In this document: positions 6,174 to 13,752 of the stretch, piece after piece
Layout: each line of letters starts with the position of its first letter
Numbering within the stretch: the stretch's first letter is position 1
NCBI GenBank assembly: GCA_016930735.1
Contig: JAFGGF010000363.1
Coordinates: 1 to 13,752 of the forward strand
DNA from: Prolixibacteraceae bacterium
GTDB taxonomy: Bacteria; Bacteroidota; Bacteroidia; Bacteroidales; Prolixibacteraceae
DNA: 13,752 bases
Reading direction: 5' to 3'
The notes under the pieces: model-generated
Seen by the model: the letters and a program-made list of their open reading frames with translations, nothing else
What the model was told of the DNA's origin: nothing
Databases searched by the model: none
Translations under genes and position numbers: made by a program

Positions 6174-6547
6174 ACGCAGCAAATAAGGAATTCCCCCGAA
6201 ACATATAAGGTTATCCCTTATTTCCCCGGAAAGCCCATGCCATAAATTTGTATTGTGAATATTATCAAAATGATAAGAGGCTAATAGTAAAAATTTTGAG
6301 GTTGTATCCTGAAAAAAAATTATCGGGCTTAAATGCATAAGTAAAGTTATTGCCTTAGTTAAAGTTGACGATAAGAATTTTCAGCAAAGACTTATAAAAT
6401 GTGTTTTTCGTTAGAAATATCAAAAGTAAACAGAGCAGGTGGTTTTAAACCTTTGAAAATTATTTATATGCATGGTGTAAAATCCATATGTAAATATAAA
6501 ATCAACATTTTTCATTTGCCGGAAATATTAACATTATCTCCAAAGTT
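6174..6547. other. 374-bp non-coding stretch upstream of the histidine kinase gene
   Basis: No convincing gene is seen on either strand; the minus-strand frame over 6120-6338 crosses the gnd terminator and resembles nothing known. The stretch holds a possible promoter (6221-6250), an inverted repeat AAATAAGG (6181-6188) with CCTTATTT (6216-6223) just before it, and a 16-base word at 6337-6352 also found at 4111-4126. If transcription starts near 6257, the kinase mRNA has a leader of about 290 bases, long enough for a regulatory RNA structure, but I recognise none. Confidence 0.6.
6221..6250 (+). promoter_or_regulatory. possible Bacteroidota-type promoter for the histidine kinase gene
   Basis: TAAATTTG at 6243-6250 matches the Bacteroidota -7 consensus TAnnTTTG exactly. 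Upstream, TTTC at 6221-6224 is a near match to the -33 TTTG with an 18-base spacer, slightly short. It lies just past the gnd terminator, as a promoter for the next unit should. Confidence 0.35.
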
Positions 6548-7660
6548 ATGAAGAACAATTCCAACAATAAAGCCACTGAAAAAAATAATCCGCAAAAATT
6601 GGAGTTGTACAGCAAAGATTATTTTGAGAATTACCCCAAAATGGTAAAAAACAATCAGGATATTTTGCAGCCAAATAATAACCTGGTCGCGGCAAAAACA
6701 AGGCAGGCAACTTTTTTTGCTGAAATAATTGCAAAAAATGAGGAAATCAGCAAATTAAACTCAAAACTTGCAAAGGTAAATGCCCGTTTAGATGAGATAA
6801 TGGCTCAAAATGAGTCAAAAGACAAAGAAATCAATGAAGTAAATGCAAGAAGTGCAAACCTGATTGCCAGGCGTGAACTTCAGGTATTAAAAATCAGAGA
6901 ACTAAACCGTGAACTTCAGTATGAAATAGAAGTAAGGCAAAAAACCGAGCAAAAACTTAAAAGGTCGAATGATGCAAAAGACCGTTTTTTATCCATAATT
7001 GCACACGACCTGAAAAATCCCCTTATTTCTTTTGTCGACTTTTCCACCATATTAAAAGAGCATTTTGAATCGTTTTCAAAAGAGGAAATTATCGAAATGA
7101 TTGACGACCTCCATACAAGTGCACAAAATATGCAGATACTTCTCGAAAACCTTCTTGAATGGGCTAAGTCGCAAACCAACCAGTTGGAAGTTAATCCGGA
7201 AACTTACAGGTTAAAACCGGTTTTTAATGAAACATTATCTGTTTGCATACAACATGCAAATTCAAAAAATATTCAGATTGAGACAAAAATCAGTGATGAT
7301 ATATCAGTATGGGCCGATAAAAATCTTTTAAGTACAGTTATCAGGAATCTGTTGTCAAATGCAATTAAATTCTCTGAAAGTAACAGTAAAATATCGGCTT
7401 ATGCAATACCAGCAGGCAATAAAATATTGGTTAGTATAAAAGACAACGGGATCGGGATCAGTGAAAATAAAATGGAAAAACTTTTCCAGGTGGATTCGAA
7501 AGTAACTTCTCTTGGAACAGCAAAAGAAAGAGGTACCGGATTGGGACTAATCTTATGTAAGGAATTTGTCGAACAGAATGGCGGTGTTTTAAGTGTGGAA
7601 AGTAAATCAGGTGAAGGAAGTATATTTTCTTTCACTGTTCCTGCAGCAAAAATGAATTAA
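6548..7660 (+). CDS. soluble sensor histidine kinase with N-terminal coiled coil and no recognisable sensor domain
   Basis: The 370-residue protein has no signal peptide or membrane segment. Residues 1-55 are Asn/Lys-rich and unrecognised. Residues 56-145 form a long heptad-like coiled coil (for example KNEEISKLNSKLAKVNARLD). A HisKA dimerisation domain follows with H-box FLSIIAHDLKNPL, phosphoacceptor H153. The HATPase domain has an N box RNLLSNAIKFS (N267, N271), G1 KDNGIGIS (299-304) and G2 GTGLGL (329-334). All catalytic boxes are intact, so it should autophosphorylate. With no PAS, GAF or transmembrane region, the signal probably arrives through the coiled coil, from a partner or from another sensor. 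The next two genes encode PAS/GAF proteins, at least one without a kinase, which makes a partnership attractive but unproven. No response regulator gene is in the window. Two terminators follow. Confidence 0.93.
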   Translation: MKNNSNNKATEKNNPQKLELYSKDYFENYPKMVKNNQDILQPNNNLVAAKTRQATFFAEIIAKNEEISKLNSKLAKVNARLDEIMAQNESKDKEINEVNARSANLIARRELQVLKIRELNRELQYEIEVRQKTEQKLKRSNDAKDRFLSIIAHDLKNPLISFVDFSTILKEHFESFSKEEIIEMIDDLHTSAQNMQILLENLLEWAKSQTNQLEVNPETYRLKPVFNETLSVCIQHANSKNIQIETKISDDISVWADKNLLSTVIRNLLSNAIKFSESNSKISAYAIPAGNKILVSIKDNGIGISENKMEKLFQVDSKVTSLGTAKERGTGLGLILCKEFVEQNGGVLSVESKSGEGSIFSFTVPAAKMN

Positions 7661-7693
7661 AAAACCGGGGATAAGGATCCCCGTTTTCTTTCT
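7661..7693 (+). terminator. first terminator hairpin after the histidine kinase gene
   Basis: CGGGGAT at 7666-7672 pairs with ATCCCCG at 7677-7683 around a 4-base loop. AAAA and TTTT extend the stem past one bulged C, and a T-rich run follows. It starts at the base after the kinase stop. Confidence 0.8.
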
Positions 7694-7707
7694 ACAACCT
7701 CTTATTG

Positions 7708-7739
7708 AAGGCCCGGGCATTTGTTTGGGCCTTTTTTTT
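7708..7739 (+). terminator. second terminator hairpin after the histidine kinase gene
   Basis: AAGGCCC at 7708-7714 pairs with GGGCCTT at 7727-7733 around a 12-base loop, followed directly by a T run to 7739. With the hairpin just upstream it forms a double terminator, so the next gene should have its own promoter. In 7740-7831 I see only TATATTTA at 7787-7794 as a weak -7-like word. Confidence 0.75.
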
Positions 7740-7831
7740 AAAAAAAATGATGTTAAAATTTTCAGAAAATGATTATTAAAAATTAATATATTTAGGACAT
7801 CTACATAGTATAAATTACATATTACAGATTT

Positions 7832-10800
7832 ATGGACATTCACGACTTTCCTGTCGCATCGTTTATAACTTCACCCGATTTCGAAATAATTGATTCAAAC
7901 GCATTGATGCAAATTACTTTCAAATGCGCGGACAATGAGTTAAAATCCAACAATTTAAAAACTCTTTTCTTCGATCCGGAGGATTTTGAAAAAATTAAGA
8001 GCCGCATTTTAAAAAAACAGGATATTTCTGGTGAAAAGGTAGTTCTTACTAATAATGACAGGATTAAAATAACAGGAATCCTGCATTTCCAAATTCTGGA
8101 AAGAAATGAATTGCGATACCTGTTCACTTTTCAGGAATTGATAGATCCAACTGATGAATACATACATTTTTTAAAAGATACTACTAATTCGGATATAACC
8201 ATTTCATTGGAAAACTACCCTGATCCGGTTTTAATTACTACATATCCCGGTGGGAAAATACTGAATATCAATAAGTCGTTTGAGAAAATATCAGGGTATA
8301 ACAGAGGTGAAGTGCTGGGGAAAACAACTATTGAACTGGATTTTTATACCGACCTGCTTTTCAGGGAGAAGATATTTAATCAGCTAAAAGAATCGGGGAA
8401 ACTGGATAATTTTGAGATTCAGTTTCAAGTTAAAAACGGTGAAAAAATAGACACGCTGCTTTCAACAAGCTTTATGAAAATCAATAACCAGGAATGCCTG
8501 TTAACAGTTATTCGTGATTTTACTGAGCAAAAATCAGCTGAAAGAAATGTAAGACGATCGGAAGAAAGGTTAAAAGTGTTGTTTGAAAATGCTCCAAACG
8601 GAATATGCCTTTTCCAAACTGACGGGAAAATTATTGATGCAAATAAAACCTTTGAAAAAATAACCGGTATAGAATCTGCAACATATATAAATAGAAATAT
8701 ATTCGAACTGAATATTATCGATAAAAAACAGATTACAAGATTCAACTCAATTCTAAAAGAACAAACACCTGTTCCAAAAATAATTGATTTCCATAAATAT
8801 GATGGTACAATCAGTATAACAGAAATAATTTCTCATGAGATAGAAATAAATGGAAAGCATCTGATAATGTGTATAATCAGGGATATTACTGAAAGAAAAA
8901 TATCTGAAAAAAAGCTCATTGAGAATGAATATAAGCTAAACAGTTTTTTTAAAGCGGCACCAATTGGAATTGGAATAATTTCAAACGGAGTTTTTACTTA
9001 TGTAGGTAAAAAACTTTGTATAATGACAGGATACACGGAGGATGAATTACTGGGGGAAAAAAGCTCAATTCTATACCCCAATCCGGAAGAATTTGAAAGA
9101 GTTGGAAATTATTTAAAAGAAGAACTTAAAAATTATGGATTGGGTGCAATTGAAACAAGTTTTAAGTCAAAAGACGGAAATATTATTGATGTTTTCCTGA
9201 GCACATCCCCACTGGATAAAAATAACCTGTCAAAAGGGATTATTTTTACTGTGCTGGATATTACTAAAAGAAAAAGGTCAGATTTTATTAAAGATATTGT
9301 TTACAACATTTCGAATGCCGCCAACCTGGCACCTGATATAAGTGATTTTATAAAAACAATCCAGGCTGAGTTAGCAAAAAAGATAGAAATATCGAACTTT
9401 TATGTGGCATTTTATGATAAACTTACCGATACTATCTCTACCCCGTATGTAATTGATGAAGAAGATAATATAACAACATGGCCGGCAGAAAAATCACTGA
9501 CCGGATATGTGATAAAAAACCATAAACCAATTTTTATAACTAAAAATGAAATACTTGAACTAAAAGAAACAAATGAAATTGATTTAATAGGAACTGTCTC
9601 GGAAGCCTGGATCGGCGTTCCGCTTATTAATGGAAATGAAGTAATCGGGGCTTTGGTTGTCCAGGATTATAAAAATCAGAATGCTTTCTCACAGGAAGAT
9701 TTTGAAATGCTTCAGTTTATTTCCAACCAGATATGTATTTCAATAAACCGGATAAAGAATGAAGAAAAAATCCGCGAATTACAAAATAACCTTCAATTGC
9801 AGATCGAAAAAATGCTGGTTGGCCTAATACAATGGGATGAATTTTTCCATGTTGTAGCATGGAACCCGGCTGCTGAAAATATATTCGGATATTCAGCAGA
9901 AGAAACACATGGGAAACACATTTTAGAATTAATTGTTGCTGATAAAAACCAACCAGAAATTAATAATATCTGGAACATTATTCAAAATTCAAATGAAACA
10001 ATTATTAGTATCAATTCAAACAAAACTCAAACAGGCAAAGAAATATTATGTGAATGGCATAACACTCCATTAAGAAATGAAGACGGTACTTTCTTAGGAA
10101 TACTTTCGATGGTTCAGGATGTAACAAATAAAGTAAATTCGGAACAGGCATTAAAAGACAGTGAAGAAAAATATTTAAACCTGATAAACCAAAGCCCGGA
10201 CGGAATTTTTATTATTGATTTTAACGGGAATTTCCTTACTGCCAATAAATTTATTTGTGATTCCCTGGAAATACCAGAAAATAAAATTAACACAAAAAAT
10301 ATCTGGGATTTTGTCACTGAAAAGTATCGGGAACAATTTGAAACTCATTTAGGAAATATTACAAGAGGTGAAAAAACAAAGGAACTTTTTGAGTATGAGG
10401 TTATTTTAAATGATAAAAGTTCAATGATTATTGAAATTGTTGCTTTCCCTTATTTTGAGAATGAAAAGTTCATTGCAATTCAAGGCATTGCACGTGATAT
10501 ATCATACCGCAGGACCACTGAAAATGAATTAAAAATATATCAGGAAAAACTAGAAATCCTTGTAGAAGAACGTACAACCGAATTAAAAACACAAGCAATA
10601 AAGCTGGAAGAATCACATAAAGCACTTAGCTTTTTAATTGATGATGTAAACGAATCGAGGAGAGAACTGGAAGAATCGCACAGGGAAATTGTAAAATTGT
10701 CGCAGGCATTGGAACAAAGCCCTTCTTCAGTAGTTATAACCGACACCGATGGGAATATTGAATATGTTAACAACCAGTTTTGTGCAATAACCGGTTATTC

Positions 10801-11197
10801 CTTTGATGAAGTTATTGGGAAAAATCCCAGAATTTTAAATTCAGGGACACACCCCGAAGAATTTTTTAAAAATTTGTGGAATACTATTTCGTCGGGTGAA
10901 GTATGGCATGGCGAAGTATGCAACCTCAAAAAAAGCGGGCAAAAGTTCTGGGAATATTCTTCCATTTCATCACTTCGCACAAAGGATAATAATATCTCTC
11001 ATTTTATTGCTGTAAAAGAAGACATCACAAGCAGGATTCAAACCGAACAAAAATTAAAAGAATATACGGAAGAACTGGAGATTTTTAACAAAGCCATGGT
11101 TGACAGAGAATTGAAGATAATAGAAATGAAAGAAGAAGTTAACAGCCTGTACAAAGAACTGGGCAGGGACATTAAATATCCTCCGGTTTGGAAATAA
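7832..11197 (+). CDS. multi-PAS/GAF sensor protein without a kinase or other output domain
   Basis: The 1121-residue cytoplasmic protein reads as about seven PAS domains and one GAF domain: PAS-like at roughly 1-105, then PAS at 120-240, 246-357, 369-483, a GAF at 485-645, PAS at 661-770, 780-893 and 954-1068. Several end in a PAC-like motif such as RDFTEQK, RDITERK or LDITKRK. A coiled coil with VEERTTELKTQ lies near 895-950. The last 53 residues form a charged helix (MVDRELKIIEMKEEVNSLY) ending YPPVWK. No H-box, HATPase, GGDEF, EAL or receiver domain is present, although this helix resembles the linker that often precedes a kinase. Stop codons follow in all frames, so there is no simple frameshift into a kinase. 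It may pass signals to a separate kinase, perhaps the one at 6548. PAS domain count is by eye and the first is the least sure. Confidence 0.9.
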   Translation: MDIHDFPVASFITSPDFEIIDSNALMQITFKCADNELKSNNLKTLFFDPEDFEKIKSRILKKQDISGEKVVLTNNDRIKITGILHFQILERNELRYLFTFQELIDPTDEYIHFLKDTTNSDITISLENYPDPVLITTYPGGKILNINKSFEKISGYNRGEVLGKTTIELDFYTDLLFREKIFNQLKESGKLDNFEIQFQVKNGEKIDTLLSTSFMKINNQECLLTVIRDFTEQKSAERNVRRSEERLKVLFENAPNGICLFQTDGKIIDANKTFEKITGIESATYINRNIFELNIIDKKQITRFNSILKEQTPVPKIIDFHKYDGTISITEIISHEIEINGKHLIMCIIRDITERKISEKKLIENEYKLNSFFKAAPIGIGIISNGVFTYVGKKLCIMTGYTEDELLGEKSSILYPNPEEFERVGNYLKEELKNYGLGAIETSFKSKDGNIIDVFLSTSPLDKNNLSKGIIFTVLDITKRKRSDFIKDIVYNISNAANLAPDISDFIKTIQAELAKKIEISNFYVAFYDKLTDTISTPYVIDEEDNITTWPAEKSLTGYVIKNHKPIFITKNEILELKETNEIDLIGTVSEAWIGVPLINGNEVIGALVVQDYKNQNAFSQEDFEMLQFISNQICISINRIKNEEKIRELQNNLQLQIEKMLVGLIQWDEFFHVVAWNPAAENIFGYSAEETHGKHILELIVADKNQPEINNIWNIIQNSNETIISINSNKTQTGKEILCEWHNTPLRNEDGTFLGILSMVQDVTNKVNSEQALKDSEEKYLNLINQSPDGIFIIDFNGNFLTANKFICDSLEIPENKINTKNIWDFVTEKYREQFETHLGNITRGEKTKELFEYEVILNDKSSMIIEIVAFPYFENEKFIAIQGIARDISYRRTTENELKIYQEKLEILVEERTTELKTQAIKLEESHKALSFLIDDVNESRRELEESHREIVKLSQALEQSPSSVVITDTDGNIEYVNNQFCAITGYSFDEVIGKNPRILNSGTHPEEFFKNLWNTISSGEVWHGEVCNLKKSGQKFWEYSSISSLRTKDNNISHFIAVKEDITSRIQTEQKLKEYTEELEIFNKAMVDRELKIIEMKEEVNSLYKELGRDIKYPPVWK

Positions 11198-11227
11198 TGA
11201 AGCCTAATTAGAGCTGATAACTAAAAA

Positions 11228-11258
11228 TTTGTTTAAGACAGAATAATAGTGTAATTTG
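11228..11258 (+). promoter_or_regulatory. possible promoter for the second PAS/GAF gene
   Basis: TTTG at 11228-11231 and TAATTTG at 11252-11258 are separated by 20 bases. This is close to the Bacteroidota TTTG / TAnnTTTG pair, with one base missing in the -7 box. Transcription would start near 11265 with a leader of about 83 bases. I see no hairpin terminator between the two PAS genes, so readthrough from the first is also possible. Confidence 0.35.
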
Positions 11259-11347
11259 AAAATGGAAAGATACAACAGTTGGAATTGGGTATTGCAAAAA
11301 AAATTGATTTACGAAAATGACTTACTGAATTTTTAAAATTTTGTGCG

Positions 11348-13752
11348 ATGGGATCGGAAGGGAATCAAAAAAAACAGGATGAAAATCTCTATGAAATAAA
11401 GTCTGTATTAAAAGGGATATTGCAGGGGAAAGAAATAATTGTCCCTGAATTCATTGACGAGGAATTAAAAGAATTATTAGAAGATCTACAAAACAAAAGG
11501 AATTTAGCAAAAGATTTAAAAAAAGATATTGCAGGTGAAAACATTGAAAATGAGATTAAGTTCATAAAAATCGTAATGAATGAAAGCCCGTTTGCAATGT
11601 GGATTTCTGATGCTGAGGGTACAGTCCTGTTTACTAACAGTACCCTGCAGGAAATCTTAAAACTGACAAACAGGGAAATTGCGGAGAAATACAATGTTTT
11701 ACAAGACAATAATCTTACTGAACAAGGCGTAATGCCTCAGGTTCAATCGGTTTACAGTAACCTCAAACCTGCGAATTTTATTATATACTGGGAGGGGAAA
11801 AAAGTAAATCATGAAAATTTTACTGAAGCACCCAATTTATGGATTGAAGTCTCCATGTATCCGATCACAGATAAAAATGGAAATCTATTAAACGTTATTT
11901 GCCAATGGGTCGATATTACAGAATTAAAACAGAGAGAAACTGAACTCAGGGAAAAATCAAATTTTCTGGATAAAATCATTGAAGGTTCTGCACTATCCAT
12001 ATGGATTTCTGATGAAAACGGGACAGCCATAAAAACCAATCAGGCCTGCCTCGATTTTTTTGGAGCTGAAAAAGATGAAGTAATCGGGAAATACAATCTG
12101 TTTAAAGATTCTGTCCTTTCAGAACAAGGGTTCCTGCCTGAAATTAAAAAAGTTTTCAAAAATGGAGAAACAGTAAATTTGATCATCGACTATGATTTTA
12201 GTTTGGTCGGCCATGTTGATGTTAAAAATGCTACACATAAAATTATTAACTCGATATTTACCCCGGTTATAAATCAGGAAGGCAAGGTAACCAACGCTAT
12301 AGTACAATCTATTGATCTGACAGGAATAAAAAATACGGAGAAACAACTTCGGGAAAGTGAGGAAAAAATGCGTTTCCTCGTAAACACTTCATCTGAACTG
12401 GCAAATATTTCTTCAGAGCCCGAAATTTACAATTACATTGCCGATAAAATCTATGGCATTATTGGTGAACAGGGAGTTGTTGTTCTTTCTGATTTTCTGA
12501 ATGAAAACTACGACTGGTCGTTCAGGGCTGTGAGGGGAATAAATAACAAACTGAAAGCAATATCGAAACTTCTTGGGAAAGATATAACAAAATTAAGTGG
12601 TAAAGGAAAATCGGTTGTAACAGAACGATATGTTAAAGTTGAGCTTTTAGACCTTGGCCTGGATATTTCAGAGATTTCATCAGGAATAATACCTGAAAAA
12701 CTTGTTTCCGTGATTTTTAAAATTCTTCCAATAAAGAAAATTTATGGGATCCCACTGATGAAGGATGATAAAAATTTAGGTGTTGTTTCGATTATTACCA
12801 CTTCTGATAAACAGGGAATCAACAAGGAGTTGATTGAAGCATTTGTATTACAGGCTTCAGCATTCCTTAACAGGAAAAAAGCCGAACAGGACCTCCGAAA
12901 AAGCGAAGAAAAATTCCGGCTTGCAATGGAAGCCACACGTGATGGATTATGGGACTGGGATATAAAAACCAATAAAGTTTACTTTAGCCCGGGGTGGGCA
13001 AAGATTCTGGAAGAAGACAGTGTGGATAATATATTTTCCACCTGGGAAGAACGGCTTCATCCGGAAGATAAAGAATCCGTTTTTCATTCATTACAAAACC
13101 ACCTTAATGGGAAAACAAGCCATTGGCAAAACGAACACAGGCTTTTAACCAGGAATGGTTATTATAAATTTGTTTTAGGCAGGGGGAAAGTTGTTAAATC
13201 GGATGAAAACAACAAACCTTCGCGAATGATAGGAACAATGGTTGATATTTCAGAACAAAAATTACATGAACAAGATATTCAAAACCAAAATGAATTCATT
13301 CAAACAATCCTCGACAACCTTCCCATCGGACTTGCAACCAACAAAATAAATGAAGGAACTACATCCTATGTGAATACAAAGTTTGAAGAAATTTATGGCT
13401 GGCCCAGAAGTGAAATCAATGATGTTGGTCAGTTTTTTGAAAAAGTATTTCCTGATAAAACATACAGGGAATCTAGTATGAAACAGATAATAGCTGATAT
13501 TAACAGCGGAGACCCGGAAAAAATGCATTGGGAAAACTTATCAATTACCGGAAAAAATGGGCAAACAAAATATGTAAATGCTGTTAACATCCCGCTTTTC
13601 AAACAAAACATTATGGTATCTACTGTAATGGATATTACCGACCTGAAATTGGTCCAGCAGGAATTGCAAAATCATCGTGACCAACTGGAAGAACTTGTAA
13701 AAATCCGTACAAAAGAACTCGAAAATAAAAACATTGAACTGAAAGAAAAATA
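11348..13752 (+). CDS. multi-PAS/GAF sensor protein, 3' end beyond the window (likely hybrid or histidine kinase)
   Basis: An open frame runs from the ATG at 11348 to the window edge, 801 complete codons plus TA, with no stop. An in-frame TGA at 11318 and no other ATG between them fix the start. Residues 1-75 are charged and helical. PAS domains lie at about 77-195 and 208-328, a divergent GAF at 342-511, a PAS_3-type domain at 523-638 (RLAMEATRDGLWDWD, LHPEDKE, VDISEQK) and a fourth PAS at 651-768. A coiled coil with LEELVKIRTKELENKNIEL closes the visible part. The two first PAS domains are clear tandem copies, both with KYN and an EQG further on (Tyr at 115 and 249). Such coils normally lead into a HisKA/HATPase module, but the preceding gene shows that a kinase-less end is also possible. 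There is no membrane segment or signal peptide. Confidence 0.9.
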   Translation, partial: MGSEGNQKKQDENLYEIKSVLKGILQGKEIIVPEFIDEELKELLEDLQNKRNLAKDLKKDIAGENIENEIKFIKIVMNESPFAMWISDAEGTVLFTNSTLQEILKLTNREIAEKYNVLQDNNLTEQGVMPQVQSVYSNLKPANFIIYWEGKKVNHENFTEAPNLWIEVSMYPITDKNGNLLNVICQWVDITELKQRETELREKSNFLDKIIEGSALSIWISDENGTAIKTNQACLDFFGAEKDEVIGKYNLFKDSVLSEQGFLPEIKKVFKNGETVNLIIDYDFSLVGHVDVKNATHKIINSIFTPVINQEGKVTNAIVQSIDLTGIKNTEKQLRESEEKMRFLVNTSSELANISSEPEIYNYIADKIYGIIGEQGVVVLSDFLNENYDWSFRAVRGINNKLKAISKLLGKDITKLSGKGKSVVTERYVKVELLDLGLDISEISSGIIPEKLVSVIFKILPIKKIYGIPLMKDDKNLGVVSIITTSDKQGINKELIEAFVLQASAFLNRKKAEQDLRKSEEKFRLAMEATRDGLWDWDIKTNKVYFSPGWAKILEEDSVDNIFSTWEERLHPEDKESVFHSLQNHLNGKTSHWQNEHRLLTRNGYYKFVLGRGKVVKSDENNKPSRMIGTMVDISEQKLHEQDIQNQNEFIQTILDNLPIGLATNKINEGTTSYVNTKFEEIYGWPRSEINDVGQFFEKVFPDKTYRESSMKQIIADINSGDPEKMHWENLSITGKNGQTKYVNAVNIPLFKQNIMVSTVMDITDLKLVQQELQNHRDQLEELVKIRTKELENKNIELKEK

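Noticed and set aside
6120..6338. 72-codon minus-strand reading frame
   Set aside because: It crosses the gnd terminator hairpin, has no recognisable motif and no promoter, and looks like chance.
7661..7739. Double hairpin as a riboswitch or attenuator for the PAS gene
   Set aside because: Both hairpins end in T runs and follow the kinase stop directly. Two stacked terminators explain them more simply.
10690..11040. Seventh PAS domain as a LOV photoreceptor
   Set aside because: The region has GKNPRILNSG where LOV domains need GxNCRFLQ. The flavin-binding cysteine is replaced by proline, so blue-light adduct chemistry is not expected.
11262..11336. 24-codon upstream reading frame (MERYNSWNWVLQ...) ending 11 bases before the second PAS gene
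   Set aside because: Its ATG lies only three bases after the -7-like box at 11252-11258, so it would probably not be fully in the mRNA from that promoter. There is no other sign of coding.

Overview
The window looks like chromosomal DNA of a member of the Bacteroidota, probably the Bacteroidales/Marinilabiliales side. The evidence is low GC, starts preceded by A/T-rich sequence rather than Shine-Dalgarno motifs, candidate TAnnTTTG-type promoters, PdxB-type vitamin B6 synthesis, 'four helix bundle' (S23/23S-IVP family) small proteins set between metabolic genes, and large cytoplasmic multi-PAS sensors. All supported genes are on the + strand. The exact genus cannot be read from the sequence.

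Region 1 (1-6173) is a co-directional metabolic cluster. It encodes a LarA-family nickel-pincer-dependent 2-hydroxyacid racemase/epimerase homologue (92-1378), a Gfo/Idh/MocA oxidoreductase (1465-2451), a four-helix-bundle protein whose N-terminus is cut by a nonsense codon (2575-2898), 4-phosphoerythronate dehydrogenase PdxB (2984-4114), a second, intact four-helix-bundle protein (4212-4571), and decarboxylating 6-phosphogluconate dehydrogenase Gnd (4639-6093). A perfect 15-bp-stem terminator closes it. I see no terminator between these genes, so one long transcript is plausible. PdxB and Gnd oxidise hydroxy acids, and the LarA and Gfo/Idh homologues probably handle sugar acids or sugars. A shared aldonate/2-hydroxyacid theme is therefore an inference, not a demonstration.

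The most unusual structure is in the spacers of this cluster. Each holds its own short tandem repeat that starts at or close to the stop codon of the preceding gene and approaches the next start: 13 bp x6 before larA-like, 4 bp x6 after it, about 10 bp x5 after the oxidoreductase, 10/20 bp x8/x4 after the first four-helix gene, and degenerate 10/20-bp series after pdxB and after the second four-helix gene. The two four-helix genes also share a leader and a similar trailing repeat, which suggests a repeated module inserted twice between housekeeping genes.

Region 2 (6174-13752) is a signalling cluster. After a 374-bp non-coding stretch comes a soluble histidine kinase with a long coiled coil and no recognisable sensor domain (6548-7660), followed by two consecutive terminator hairpins. 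Next is a 1121-residue protein with about seven PAS domains and one GAF domain but no kinase or other output domain (7832-11197). Last is a second PAS/GAF protein (11348 onward) that is still open at the window edge after 801 codons. The kinase and the kinase-less sensors may work together, but the sequence does not prove this.

No rRNA, tRNA, CRISPR array, transposase or integrase was seen.
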